Shown one piece after another: positions 25,401 to 38,310 of a DNA stretch of 64,000 nucleotides; within the stretch, counting starts at the first letter, position 1, and each line of letters starts with the position of its first letter. A model generated the notes under the pieces. The model was not told where the DNA came from and searched no databases. It saw nothing but the letters and a program-made list of their open reading frames with translations. The stretch is taken from assembly GCF_037975245.1 (NCBI RefSeq), contig NC_092564.1, forward strand, positions 5,929,484-5,993,483, given 5' to 3'. The position numbers and the translations under genes are program-made. The stretch is from Apostichopus japonicus. Its lineage: Eukaryota; Echinodermata; Holothuroidea; Aspidochirotida; Stichopodidae.

Positions 25401-27214
25401 AAGCCATAGATACAGTACCTCACGGCCAGTTTTGAGGACTTCGCTACTGGGTTAGCAACTTCATACATTTGCTAAATTATTTTTTCTTGTCTTTGTAACT
25501 GCAAACTGGTGCTCGAAAAATGTCACTGTACTCCACTAGACTGCCTAAATCAAAGTGATCTTTTCCGCAATCAAAATCTAAGGTGTGACAAAGCATTTAC
25601 CTTCCACTCACAACCTGTGTCAAGTGAAAATCTGGAAACACTTCGCGACAAATCATGGCAGTGAATGATATCAAACTTGTCTCAAAAATAGTTTATGTTG
25701 ATACAGCAAATTATGACCTATAACATGCAGCAGAAAAAGGCCACAAGAAATGATTTAGGTGTTTGGCAACCTTAAGTGTACTGGTATTCTGACACAAAAA
25801 CAATTTTCGTCTACATTATTTTGGATTATCGAACCTAATTCTATCCTACCATTTCTAGTGAATGACACAGTAAAGCCTAACCAACTAGGCAGTGCCATAC
25901 TTTGTCAACAGAAATGTTTTTGCCAATATGAAAGATAATCATGTATATTGTGGATTTGATTGTCTGCATACCAGCTCTAAATGGCTCGTGAGGATTTTAA
26001 TCTCACCAAACTCTGAATATAGTGGTTACGACTTGTTGAAACATTTCGTATATTGTAGAAATTTAGTGCAGATGGGGATTCCACATGTTTATGATTAGTA
26101 ATCTACTTGGGGCTGCTGGTAGTATACTCGACTGCTTTGGTTGCCTGCGCAAAACCAAGCCATCATGATGAACAAACTTATTAAGTTGGTTTAGAAATTA
26201 ATATATGACCATAACATGTTTATGCTTTATAAACACATACTGTAGGGTACTTCGTAAGCTGTACACGTCTGTTCCCGTTCATTCTCTGTAATGAATGGTA
26301 ATAGTAGATCTGAAATGAAGCTTTCACTGTATGTATATCAATGGAGAGATGCTCCATGAAATTTGTGACGACATCTGCACATGAAAAATTCCTGTATACA
26401 ATGTACGTGCAGATAGTACTAGTGAACCATTTTACACAGTTAATTCCCATTGAGCTCAATGGTCATTGACAAAAATCAGTTCACGACTTAAAAACGTCCA
26501 TCAAGTTCACCAAGGTACTGGTTTTATCATACCGTCATATGTTTGCAATGATTCTGTTTGCAACAACATTTCTATTCGCCAATGCCAACATTCTACTTGC
26601 CAATGGCAATGTTGGCGACCGTCATTGGCAAGGCCAGCTTATTACTAAGAATAGATTTGCTTATCACTACCGATCCTTCCCAAAAGGTATAAACTGTTCT
26701 TGTCTAAGCGCTTCCTATGGCTTCAACAGTTTCAGCAGCTGGTAAATTAGGAAGGCTTCTAAGAATTATAACCTAAATAAGCTTTAGAGTATATATGGCT
26801 TGGGTAACCTTTTCTGTTTGAGGTAATAAAATGCTCATTTCCTCATAGTCTCTATAACCGTCCTTGCTATTTCTTCCATTTTACAAATTGGGTAAATTAT
26901 ATTCTTTCCTCTTCCTCTCTGACCAAAATTGGCCAAGTTAATATCACCAAATGGCTTGAGAGTGTGACTCCCTGAAGGTCAGTAACTGACCACAGAGAAG
27001 GTCAACCCAAGCATTGTGAGAGATTTCTAACTTGGAATTAGGAGGTAACTGATTAACAGTCAAAACTGAAAGACTGACAGAAATATGGCCAGATAAACTA
27101 AAGTAGTGAATGAACATATTCCAAGGGAGAACCACTTATGTACATAAAAACAAAACTAGCTCTGGACTCTTTAAAGGGATACATGCCAGTGACAGACCTG
27201 ACCCTCCTTACTGG
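22405..27214. other. Intron 2, segment 3
   Basis: No exon recognised. The longest open frame (121 codons, 22756-23121) has no recognisable domain and no splice context and is taken as chance. A G-rich tract lies at 24118-24225. Confidence 0.45.
24118..24225 (+). repeat. Purine-rich, G-run tract with quadruplex potential
   Basis: At least eight runs of three or more G separated by one to five bases, in GGGATAGGGGATGGGATAG-like units. It is on the non-template strand of no known gene, and template-side for the minus-strand Ig gene, so the intron RNA carries the C-rich complement. Confidence 0.75.
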
Positions 27215-27790
27215 GAATAATATTAATAATAATCATAATAACAATAATAAATCAGTTCTTAATATAGCGCCAAATACCAAAAGGCCTCAAGGCGCTTTAC
27301 ATAACCAAAACCAAAAAAAATAAAAAGACAAAGAAATCAAAGGAATAAAAAGTCTAGAAAACACATAAACGAAAATTAAACAGTATGTAAAATATGAACA
27401 CAAAAATCTTAAAACTCGAGAAGACTATAAAACAGATCAAAACCTATTAAAAACAAAACAAAGGATAAGCACATAAAATAGAGTTGTACAAAAGTAAAAG
27501 TCTAGATAAAAACACGAGTACATAAAAGTGACATAATCACGTTGAGAAACTAAAAAGATGTGTTTTTAAAATTTTCTTAAATATGGCAAGAGATTTGGCA
27601 GTCTTTATGTCGTGTGGTAAGTCGTTCCAAAGCTTCGGTGCAGCGACCGAGAAAGTGGATATCCGTAGTTCTTGGTTGAGAACTTGAGACGGTATTCCAC
27701 ATCTCAAATATCGTGTCCCTCCCTTATTCCAGATATTGTTGATTGAACCCTTGTTTCTTACACCTTACAGTGGATCACAGTCTGTGACAT
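27215..27790 (+). repeat. Dispersed repeat with (AAT)n head
   Basis: Starts with an AAT-rich microsatellite (27217-27252), then GCGCCAAATACCAAAAGGCC and CAAGGCGCTTTACATAA, and ends near CCCTCCCTTATTCC. The GCGCC...AAGGCGCTTTACA core is a widespread animal interspersed repeat. A decayed frame reads roughly KSFQSFGAATEKVDIRSS. Class unknown. Confidence 0.55.
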
Positions 27791-27823
27791 CGTCACCCAG
27801 AATTCTGCAAAAGCTTTACATCC

Positions 27824-27932
27824 CTCTCCATCAGCAAGCTCTGCATATATAATGATTGCTGACATGGAGAAACCCTGTCACCCACTGAAAGCAATTTACA
27901 AACCACTATTTGGTCTTGCCCCATAATGTGTG
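27824..27932 (+). repeat. Left arm of a second long inverted repeat
   Basis: Matches 30634-30752 inverted; shared blocks GCTGACATGGAGAAA, AGCAATTTACA and TTGCCCCATAAT. The arms lie 2.7 kb apart. Confidence 0.75.
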
Positions 27933-30633
27933 GTTTTGATCATTTGTTTATAGTGTAACTTGTACAGACTTCGCAGTTTTAATATTGGCACCATTCCGAT
28001 CACATGACTAGATATACACTAAGATCAGTCCCTAAGTCTCGTCCAGATGAGGTGTAGGCTAAGTCCCGTTATGCTACTTAGTTGAGAGTGCACTAAGTTC
28101 TGTATGCGACTTAGTGATCTTTGTGAAAACGGCCCCCCCCCCCCCCGGACCTATGAGGTTATAAACAAAGACACAGAGCACCTGGTCAGTTTAGCTGTGA
28201 CGACTCACATACTGTTGCATATCTCAGAGTTTTGCCAAGCTACGTTAATTTCAAGGTAAAAATGTAGATATTTAATGCTGGTTGCAGTTAGTTTTGATCA
28301 CACAATCGATTATTAATAACTAATGGCTGCATTAAAACCACACAATTTTACTGGTTTGGGTATTAACAATACTTACTTAAACATGAATGCAACATTCCAA
28401 TCTTCCTAGATTATAACAACTGACCACATTCTTGCATGCCCCCTCCCCACCCCCCCCCCCCCCACCCAATGACACTCTTTGGGATAACTACTTACATAAA
28501 AATTTAAAATGAAATTTAACCCCAAACTGGTAACAATCTACAGTATGTACACAAAGAGTAAACAGACATACTAGGCATGAATTTTGTACTGAAGGGGAGC
28601 ATGTTAAAGTCAGAAAAATTCACACAAAAAAAGGTAAACAATGGATATTAACAAATGTGCTGATCATAGCTTTTCCCAACCTGATGTCACTATAAATTAA
28701 TATTATCAAAGCTATAATTTCTATGGCACTTTACAGTCAACCTCAAAGATCCGATACTGCCAGTTCTTTAAATATAGAATATATCCATATATATGCAGTA
28801 TTCAAGTAAATGCCATGATAAAATGAAGTCAGAATAACCAACCTTTCCACCTCAACGATTTTGAAAATGCAACCTATCAATCATTTGAATTCGAACCCAT
28901 GACTTAGTGAGCTGATGAATAAAGTGACTTAATTGCCCAAACTGGTCAAAGTTTGGCAGAGAGCCAAAGATTCAGTGACCATTAAAATTCCATTGACCTC
29001 AAGAACAGAATACCACTGACCATAGCAACAAAAGAAGTACTTGGCACGAAAAACAGAGGCATTGCAAGTCATTGTGGTTAGCAGTATCAAAAACAGTTAG
29101 TTCTCTCCACAAAGGCTGTCACGTTTCTCCTGTGTACAGTACAGTACAGTAGGTGTATAGATGCTAGTAGTCAGGTTATTTTTGTTTCATTCATGTGTCT
29201 AGGGCAAGAAACAATTAGTACAAATCAAGTAGCCATTCTATAAGTTGAACTTTCTTTTTCCTCCTAATTATTTATATTTAAAAAAAAAATTTTGTTGGGG
29301 TCTTTGTTGTTGTTTTTTTTTTCTTGGTAACTAGTTCATTTAAATTCATTGACAGAAGTAACTAAAGTGTGTAATAGCTAATTGTACAAAAGAACACACA
29401 CTCCTCAAAAGCAGCCTTTTTAAAATATTTCACAGCAGTAGAAGTAATTTGCTCAATCAACACTGGAAAACTGTCTAATTTACAATGGTGTAGCTGAAGT
29501 GTAACGCCACTAGTAATAAGCAGGTACTACAATTTAGTGTTCAAAGTTTGTGTAGCAATTTTGAATTCTATAAATTTGGTGTCTTATATAAGATGAAAAA
29601 AACCTACATGGTTGCCTGTGTAGGAAACACAGTGGATAACAAAAAGTCTTATGAATGGGATAGACTTATGGACTTGATTAATTATACATGAAAACTGCTT
29701 GTCATCATTGTAATGATAGAAATGAAAACCTTTTGAGACTAATACAATGTTTACTTTTTACTCAATTTATTTTCTTTTTCAAAGATTTTCAGTCTCCAAC
29801 TCTGCAAGTGCTACAGCAACTGCTCTACGTTAAGTAACGAACAGTCCTTTAGTTGAAGTTCTGATGTTCTGATATGAATAAAGTGAAAGATTGGATCGGA
29901 AAGGATGGAACTGTAGTCATAGTGTAAAATGTGGGTTTTCTCAGTAAATTTTACCTATTTGAACTAAAAAATCTGCCAAAATTTGGCAAAGAAAGGCCTT
30001 CATAAAATAAAAGTCAAGAAAAAATACTACCAACAGTTTTGATCCATTTAGACAACATACAGTATTTTTGCAGGCACAAAACACATGATAAACAACAAAT
30101 TGGAATCCAAAAACTGACCTAGCTGCTTTGGATATTTGTACAAATGATAAACTTACTTGTGCCCTCAAAATGATAACCCATTTATTGTACCTTGCCTTCA
30201 GCAGACTAATAACCTTTTAACACTCCTCTCCCCTCCCCTCTCCCTGGCCCAAAATAAATATCGACTGTATCAGTACAGACTCACATTGGCTAAGCATCAC
30301 TGTGAGGTTGTCCAAAGAAATCAATTTTTTTAAACTGACCTGAAATAGCCTTTTCTTCACAGCATTCTTCATTCCAGTTACTACAGTATGTCACACTGTG
30401 ACCAACCTATGTACAGCTGTTTACACATTTTCATATGTACCCCTAGATCGATCGAACAGGTTTCAAAGTTAGCGTCATCTTCGATTTTTTTTTTCATTTG
30501 CAAACCTTTGAAGTTAATGGATTATGCATAACTTTTCACCTTTCCTGGAGAGAGTTTGATGAACTATAAAGTAACAATGTGCTAAGGTTATGATATCTTC
30601 CCTTTCATGGCAGAGAACAGTAGACTATAGCCA
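27933..30633. other. Intron 2, between the second pair of arms
   Basis: No exon. Homopolymer C runs at 28132-28146 and 28450-28463, and AT-rich unique sequence. Nothing else supported. Confidence 0.45.
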
Positions 30634-30752
30634 AGTCACATATTATGGGGCAAAGACCACCAAAAAGTGATCTGTAAATTGCTTCCAGTGAGTCACAGGG
30701 TTTTCTCCATGTCAGCAATTATATCTCAATTTCAGAGCTTGCCGATGGAGAG
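30634..30752 (-). repeat. Right arm of the inverted repeat with 27824-27932
   Basis: Inverse complement of 27824-27932 with scattered substitutions and a few short indels. Confidence 0.75.
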
Positions 30753-30834
30753 CAATGAACTTATTTTTGTAACATCATGTCCAAAGTTGAAAAGTAGCTT
30801 TCATGCATTCTAAACATCAATGATACTGAGGAAC

Positions 30835-30855
30835 GGGGGGGGGGGGGGGGGGGGG
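30835..30855 (+). repeat. Poly(G) run of 21
   Basis: Uninterrupted G21. The exact length is likely unstable in the genome and in sequencing. Confidence 0.9.
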
Positions 30856-32925
30856 TCTGGTATATATTTGCAGACCACTGACCTATGGTACCATCAGACT
30901 GTGGCAAAAAAAACTTAATACTTACTATACACAACATGGATGATTTATAACATTCCTGCATGACAGTACTATAAAGGAGAAGCATTTTGTATACTTATCC
31001 AGCGAGATGACACCAAACCACTACTTCATTACATATTGTGTTATTTCTTGAACACTTTACAGTAAAATGGTAAAAGTAATAGACTGAAACTTTGACGGCG
31101 CCAGTTAATTGCAGAATTTCAGGAACATCGGTCATCCTCAAAATTGAGCTAATTGTACTTGAATAATAAAACTACTGAAAAATTATAACTGCAAATAAAG
31201 GCCAGGCCAATGAGTAAAGAAATATTGATTTACTTTGAACTCTGCATTTATCTGTTCACTTCCAAGGCTTTCAAGGGTAAACATCCCAACTTTTGACTTG
31301 GCAGTAATTGACTGTGAGCCTCTCACTGTATACATGCTATCAATGAATATGAAGGCTCAATGATGATCATACAAATGGCATTAATCTCTAATTAAAATGA
31401 ACAGCCAACGCCATTAACGGTTAAAATACAAAATAACATACTGGACAGTCAGGGGTCACAAGCCGTTGATAATATTTACATTAAATACAGTACCATTATC
31501 TTTCCTTTTGTTTATATAGCCATGAACTTTCTAAGTTACACAATTACTAATTAATTTTTATTTCATCTTAATGTCCCTTCTAGATACAGTACAAAGAACG
31601 TTAAACCATTGTACTCTAAATCAAGATATGAAAACCTATATCATTTTTTGACAATTGAAGAAGTTGAACTATTGTTCACAGTAAGGTACATTTAACTCTG
31701 CAGGGCACAAGTAACCTGGTATCCAATATTTAAAGTGCAATGCAAACTGAGTCAACTGCTATATAGGGATACAAAGATCTATGTATTGCAGTTGTTTTTA
31801 CGAAAGCACATACAGTACTTTGTGTCAGTTGCTTGCTTGTCAATTTTCTCTACAACACTACCAGCTCAAATAAGCTGGTAATTTTAACAGCCTGCTAGGT
31901 GGATTGGACTGCATATGGTGAGGGGCAACACATTATAAGAGAGGCGTGAAGTAAATCAGCGTGAAGTCAAGAACTAAATAAGGTCATCATTTTCTGCCAT
32001 TCCTAATGGCCTGCATTCTTTGTGGACAGCTACAGTAATGTGCTTCCAGTATCTTAAATTTTTTTTTTGCTTTTGCTATGTGCTTTTGCTTTTGCTATAT
32101 GTAAGGCAAAATTTATGATACAACAATGACAATCATGTTTTATACATTGGTATGAAATAGATACGGACGGTAACAAAACTACGCCGCAGCCCAATGGATT
32201 TATCTTGTGATGTTGGGGACTACAGAACATGTTGTAGTTTGTTCAGCACAAGAAATTACCATCAATATAAATATGTATCTTCCAGATGGGAAACAAATAA
32301 CACATGACGTATGATACACCGATAAATTGTAGCTACACAGTCAGTATCCATGCAAAACTAATAACATACAGCATATTAACAAGTTGTGGCGATATAGACA
32401 CCATCATGTAAATAAGGTCCTTGTTCACACCTGAGGACACAAGGCAGATCACTTTTCCCTCAGGGAGATAAATAAAGTTGACCACATATATAGATGCATT
32501 CAGATACGAGAACAGGTGGTGTATCAACATCCAAGAAAGAGCATTTTGCAAGGTCACAATCACTAATATTACAAATTAAATAGCTACTTATAGTACTACA
32601 GTGCACACCTGTGTCTATGTGCAAGGCTCCCGAAGGTAAGTGACCAGCGATCTCAGGTCATGTGAACCCCTGAGCGTACACAATACAATCTTGATCGCCC
32701 CATGAGAGGTCATGATCCTCTCCAAAATGGAGATCATGATTGCGAGGTCTGATCCTGAGTAATGTGAGCTATTTCACACTATGAAGACAATCTCCATCTC
32801 CATCCCTTGTCTAATAATCCCCTTACATCTATCTCTTTGTGTTCACCATGCTCATTAACCTGTCTGTATTCTGTAATCTGTGCGTGTTTTTGTCCCTTCT
32901 GTTACTGTTACTTGTCATTTAGCCT

Positions 32926-32956
32926 CTGAAGAAGATCCTGCTTGGATCGAAACGTC
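32926..32956 (+). ncRNA. Hammerhead-ribozyme-like core, Penelope-element type
   Basis: CTGAAGA fits the CUGANGA core. It is followed by a stem (AGATCC, loop TGCTT, GGATC), then GAAA, then CGTC. ACGT after GAA is the self-complementary minimal stem III described for hammerheads in Penelope-like retroelements and some satellites, with predicted cleavage after GTC. Stem I is poor: after a T/C mismatch only GCC/GGC pairs, so catalytic activity is doubtful. It is probably the end of a degraded retroelement lying at about 32640-32980. Confidence 0.45.
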
Positions 32957-33188
32957 CGGCCAACTTACTTTTACACACTATGAATCTATGTAAGCCCTTG
33001 CAGTGTCGAATTCCACCTTACATTCAGATATGTGTCCAACGGTAATGTCATGAGTTGTTGAAACAAAGCATTTTCGGAGATGAAACTGTGTTTGTAGCAA
33101 TTGCTAATTCTTAGAAATAATTCAACTTTAACTTCATACCATGATTGCTTTTTGTCAAATTGTGTTTGCGAAGTCCTAACATAATTTT

Positions 33189-33700
33189 TGAGTGCACACA
33201 TATGATAGCATATATAGCAAAAGCCTTCTCTATCACTATACACTGGGAGAGTAACTTACAAGTAATTGTTGTTAAACAACATACTTTGTGTTCATTGAGC
33301 ACTGCAGATGCAAGAATCATGTTATTTTTTCAAACAAATTCAATCATCTGTAGGATTGCAATAACTCATGGTTCTTTTGAGAAGAAGTTGTGTTTTTTTT
33401 TTTTTTAAAGAAAGATGCTCATTCAAATGTTTGCAAATGGTAATTTGTAAATGGGTTTTGCAAATGGCTAGTACTTGTGAGTGTGTGTACTTAGGGATTA
33501 TTTCCCGCTACAGAAAAAGTTTGCATTGCAGGGAAGCAAGCATTTTGAAGATTTTGCATCCCTGGCTAACACATTACATCACGGGAGCAGAATCCTGCGT
33601 TCGTAACAATGCCAGGGTAGAGTCACATTTATTACAGGGGTCCCATTTGCACCATGCTCCTACGAAACAGCCTCAGTACTTAGTGGCTTGCTATCTTAAT
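33189..33700. repeat. Dispersed repeat family, copy 1
   Basis: Shares TTGAGTGCACACATATGATA, TTGTGTTCATTGAGCACT and ATTTTGCATCCCTGGCTAA-like blocks with 38672-39235 and 40292-40700. No coding potential. Confidence 0.7.
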
Positions 33701-34759
33701 GGATGACTAAGTAGAAAGTTGTAGATGATGTCATGTACTGTTTATATCTATTACAATGTTGGAGATCTTGTTAAAAAATTTGGAATGGTCATAAAAGGCC
33801 AAGGAATAAATGATTGGCTGTTCAGTCCCAGTTGATTAGTAGCTTTAAAAGAACTGACCTTGATGGTATAAATGTGTGCTAGAGTAGGTGCTTCCACTGT
33901 TTACAGGCTGTATTCTCAAAAACACCCGCTGGTGTACATTTAACATTAATGACATTGTGACTCAAATCATCCTTTAATCTTCCAAAATTGCCAACGATCC
34001 TTCAATTTACTTCCACTGGTCTATGCCAGTAGTTTCTCTGTGCTCAAGTTCACACCTAAAGAAACTCTACTCTCCCCCAACTCTTGACATGGTTCTATTC
34101 TTTACTTCACCATTTTATTGGAACAAACTGCCGGTCTAATATAAAACACCAATTAATACTACCTACACTACAGCACAGTGTTCCATTTTCAATAAAAACC
34201 AAAACTCATACGTCCGGATGTGAAGTGACCACCGCATGCAGCAAACTGTAACACTTCCTGCAGTCCAGCTATATACGTTCTGTGCAAGAGACACCTGGAA
34301 GTTACAAAACCACTTGCATGGGAATCATAAAAGGGTAAAAACTTAAAGGGAGGTCTTATTTCACAGAATGTTGATTTCAGAATGTTTAATCACAACACTA
34401 ACAACGTCACTATTTGGCGATACCAAAGAAGTTATCAAAATCCCCAAAACTTACTGGTTTGGTGTTGCAGATCCAAGATGAAGTTACAAAACTCGTAAGA
34501 AATGGGTGAAATTCGTTACGTAAAATCGCTAACACATATGGGGAAGTCAAATCAGCATAAGTTTCACATCTGCATTGAGACCTGACCTTCAGAAAGTTTG
34601 TAGGGCTTGACTTCTGCAAACCTTTAAATAAGCTTTCACCTGTACCAAACTGTGGAGCAATTTTACTTCTCATCTGGATTATCTACCATGCAAATATATA
34701 TATATCATCTCTTTGAAGGTAAAGTTCTCAACATAAAGTACTTTTGATATTTTGACATT

Positions 34760-34980
34760 TGACCTCTGCTGCTCCCAAATGGCCTTTGACATCCTCCTAA
34801 AACAATAGGATTGTTGTATTCATTATGGGACAGCCACATGCAAAATATGAGAACTGTAGATGTTTTCCAATCTGGAGATATCGTGTTCTCAAGCTAGGGC
34901 GTCACATACACAAACACAGACAGACGCACGCACACACGCCAACTCGACTGCATAGGTTACTTCCAAAAAACCCTTCCTTG
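34760..34980. repeat. Short copy of the array-end repeat family
   Basis: TTTGACCTCTG start, AAGCTAGGGCGTCACATACA, CA-rich run, then CACACGCCAACTCGACTGCA and AGGTTACTTCC. The same order is seen at 15700-15910 and 41400-41560. Confidence 0.6.
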
Positions 34981-35170
34981 GGGAATATTTAAAGGGGACT
35001 GGTATAGGAGCATCCTGTTACCAAAACATCAGCCAGTATATTTAAGGGTGGCAACATTGTATGCCTAGTGTTGCCAGATGTATGTATAGATAGATAGATG
35101 TAATACCCACAGCATCCACATTATTAGTCAGGTCATTAGGAAGTTCCCAGCAGCCGCTGTTTCTACTTAC

Positions 35171-35458
35171 TTGCAACAGTCAAGCTGACAGGGAGACTGC
35201 AGAGGACACCTAATGGATTGGTTGCACAGCACCTATAACTTCCACTGTCCCTTCGGGACAACACGCTTAAGATCTGAAGGGTGCCATTCTCCAGCACCGT
35301 CCTGTCCGTCTCATTAATGACTGCTCCTTCAAAGTACCAGGTGTATGTGATTGGTTCCTCCCCTTGAGCTCTGCATTCCCAGAGCACAAACTGGTGACTT
35401 TTGGCTATCAAATCGATTGGGGATACGCTGAAACTAAATTCATGAAATGATGACGAAA
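35171..35458 (-). CDS. Exon 2: first immunoglobulin domain of Ig receptor
   Basis: The 288-bp exon starts after a long pyrimidine tract ending TTGCAG and ends at a consensus donor, GCAA|GTAAGT. It encodes residues 19-115 (both end codons split), one complete Ig fold. Cys47 (LWEC), Trp59 (TYTWYF) and Cys95 in the DSGSYRC motif are the canonical disulfide and core residues; Asn67 (NET) and Asn76 (NGT) are N-glycosylation sequons. An extra Cys96 sits beside Cys95 and Cys105 lies on the next strand, which is unusual and could form a second disulfide. The NGTLQI segment and ATNPLG end are typical of I-set domains in guidance receptors. Phase 1 at both ends is the classic arrangement for an Ig module. 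Confidence 0.88.
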
Positions 35459-37689
35459 CTGCAAGAGACGAAAAGAAAGAAGAACATTACTTGAAAGCCC
35501 ACCACATACACACACATACACCATCACAAAGATAAATTAACTTTGGCAAGGAATCAAACTGCTTTCTTTAAATCTATTACGTGCATTTATCATGTCGAGA
35601 CAGTTTAAGCCTAAAGGTAATCCCTTGTTTACCTGACTTGATAATCTCACCCATGCACATTTGTCAAAATTTGCTAATATTGCTACTACAGAGGTTCAAA
35701 TATCAGACCTTACAACAACTATATCAAAGAAAAATATATCAAAATTAAATGCACGAATATTAATCAATGAAGTTACATATTCAGTCAATTCTACTGACAG
35801 TGGATAACGGAAGGTACCTGCCCAGGGAGATTCCAAAACTTGAGAGGATCCTGAGAAGGAGAACTTAACTCTCGAGAAAGGAAATGTCTGACAACCTCTG
35901 GACACCAAACCCTGAAAGGCATACATAGTGTCTAAAGTGTCACATCCAAACTAATGGTTTTTTAATGTCAGAAATGTCTCAAAGTCTCAAGTGTCCCCAG
36001 ACAAGATCCTGAAGAAAGGTGTTGAAGAAGACAGGTGTCTGAAGATGAGTAGTCAAGGATAAGTGTCTAATGACTTATTTAAATCCAAAGACAAAGGTAT
36101 TCGAAGACAGGAAAGACAGAAGACAAACTTGTATCTAATACAAGTATGCATCCAACTACAATGGAGGCAAAGACAAAGGTTGGGTAAAGTTTAAAGATAT
36201 TGAAGACTGGCCCCAAACCAAACCTGCCGCGCTCTGAAAAAGTTAACTTTAAGTCAAGTTTTTTTCTTGTCACTACAAAATGCAGACAGTAATGAAATGT
36301 GATATCTTTGTTATCTTTTATCTAGAGCTGAGATGTCCATCGCTGCTACATGTATACTGTGTTGTGGGTATTGACCGTAGCTTTATGTAGTGTCTAATTA
36401 CAGTTGGTAGCAAGCTGTGTGTGTATTTTCTGGGATCGATCGTGGTGTCTAACACTTCTGTTACACCTAATTCGAACCTAGGTCAAAATACAGACACAAG
36501 AAGTTTGGGCGAGTCTTCACACCCTTTAAAGGATTCTTTTTCTAGTTGACAGATCAGCAAATGTCATCATCCAACAAAATGTAGCAAACTAACAAAGACC
36601 AATATGTACACTGTCGGAGAGATGTGTAGGTTTGGTGAACGGAACACCAATATCTGGGGGGTGATACCACTTTATCTGTTTGGAGGTGCAGTATTTAGTT
36701 ACACTGCAAATCTGAATTGGAGGTAAACAACTGGTGTCTGTCCCACAAGTTGCATAGCTTATTTTGGTTTGTTAGAACAGAAATTTGGTCATCTCACACA
36801 ACAGACAACCAGTAAAAATTTGTCCTCAGACAAAGAGTTAATGTGATTCAATTTCAAAATCAGTGGCAGTTGAGTATTAAGTTACCTCTAATGTTGACAA
36901 GGACAAAATGAGAAAGCCAGACGGCTTTGTAATTCCTTGCCATAAACTGTCCACTCAACTACAAAAAACAGTACTTCTTCAATGTGGAATATAGTCATAT
37001 GGATGCTTTATGTACACATGTATGCATTTTCTTGAAATCACTTAATTGAGCTTACAACTCAGTCCTGCCACCAGCGTTCGATTTAGTTGGTATAGCCCCA
37101 CAAAATGCAACACACTTCTCTGTACTTGCGCTGCAAATTTTAAAATGTATAGCGCAAAAATATGAGGCAGTATATTTGCCAATTTATTCAGTATTTGCAA
37201 ATGAGTGGGGAAAAAAATCGCACACAACGAGGATCTGATGGCAATTGGCAATATTCGTCGCAAATATTTTGGGAAGAAAAACACAAACCGTGAGCTGCAA
37301 TATGATTCATTCATAGTTGTATTAAAAACAGACATCACTCTGACTACAATCGCTGAACAAATCGAACCGATCTCTTCACAGCCAGCTACATGCATATGTG
37401 TGTCTTTGAGATTTATCACATTCATTGAAAACAGTGTTGGACAGGTGGAGTAACATTATACTAAAACGTTCTTTCCGCACCGGACTTGCATAACAATACA
37501 GCGAGGCACTGCGAGTAATACACTTCACATCGCAGCTACTGTATGGTAGCTTGATGTAACTAGAATCCCACAATTCCCACTCGTGTCCCTGAACTCTTTC
37601 TTCGTGTCAATGTTCGCAGTAATGTTTGTATGAAGAAATGATGCATAAAATATTACGTATAAATCAGGATAACTCCCCGCCCCCTACAA
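35459..37689. other. Intron 1, left part
   Basis: No exon recognised. From 35880 to 36210 there is a purine-rich, degenerate repeat of GTGTCTGAAGACA-like units. Elsewhere unique AT-rich sequence with chance frames on both strands (37042-37453). Confidence 0.45.
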
Positions 37690-38310
37690 TGCCTTGTAAT
37701 GGCTCACAACTTGAAGAACCCATTATAAATCACCATAAATAATTACCTAATGCAATTTTATTTCTAAGTTCTATTCAAAGTTATAAGAATTTTCCCTTTT
37801 TCCCCAACCTCTATCAGCAAGTCGGCACAACCCCAGTAGTCAGTTTGATGATCCCTTCCCATTACAGTACATAAATAAGGGGTTAATCAACAGTCTAGCG
37901 TGCGTTACTCACAGGATTAATGCACGATCGGGGGATAATGCAAGCGATGCACGAGGGCGGAGCCCGAGTGCATCCAGCGATAGCATTAACACCGGGAGTG
38001 CATTAATCATGTGAGTAACGCACGCTAGACCGTTGATTAACCCCGTTCATTCATACACTACCATTTGTGTAGGGGAAAAATCATAAAACAAAACATTTTT
38101 GGTTACATATAACCAAAGATTTATTAAAGTAATGCCCCGTAATTTTACCGTGCGTTACTCACAGGATTAACCACGGTCAGCTGACCTGAATGGACCAATA
38201 GGATTTAGGAATCTTTAAAGTATGAATGAACAACATTTTACGCAATGACGATCAACAAAATTCAAGCTTCAATGGCTATTTCTGACGACGTATGGAGTAG
38301 TCTGCCGTTG
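37690..38310. repeat. Copy of a duplicated segment, interrupted by a palindromic insertion
   Basis: The flanks (37690-37878 and about 38232-38300) match 43720-43960 in order (blocks TTCCCATTACAGTA.ATAAATAA, then AAGCTTCAATGGC and TTTTGACGA in variant forms). The copy at 43.7 kb lacks the 37879-38231 insert, so it shows the empty site. Confidence 0.6.
37879..38044. mobile_element. Palindromic (foldback) element, 166 bp
   Basis: The outer ~45 bases at each end are inverted copies (GGGGTTAATCAAC...TAGCGTGCGTTACTCACA), with a G/C-rich centre. A third partial copy, GTGCGTTACTCACAGGATTA, lies at 38151-38171. Immediately right, GTTCATTCATAC (38045-38056) is exactly inverted near 38220-38231, so the whole insert 37879-38231 may be a composite foldback. 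Confidence 0.75.

Larger units (their letters stand above)
30856..35170. other. Intron 2, segment 4, next to exon 2
   Basis: No exon. Holds the hammerhead-like motif (32926-32956), a dispersed repeat (33189-33700), and a short copy of the GGCGTCACA...CACACACGCC repeat end (34760-34980). Confidence 0.45.

Noticed and set aside
37042-37425. 127-codon minus-strand frame in intron 1
   Set aside because: No recognisable domain; overlaps an opposite frame of similar quality, and part of it resembles a dispersed repeat near 41000.
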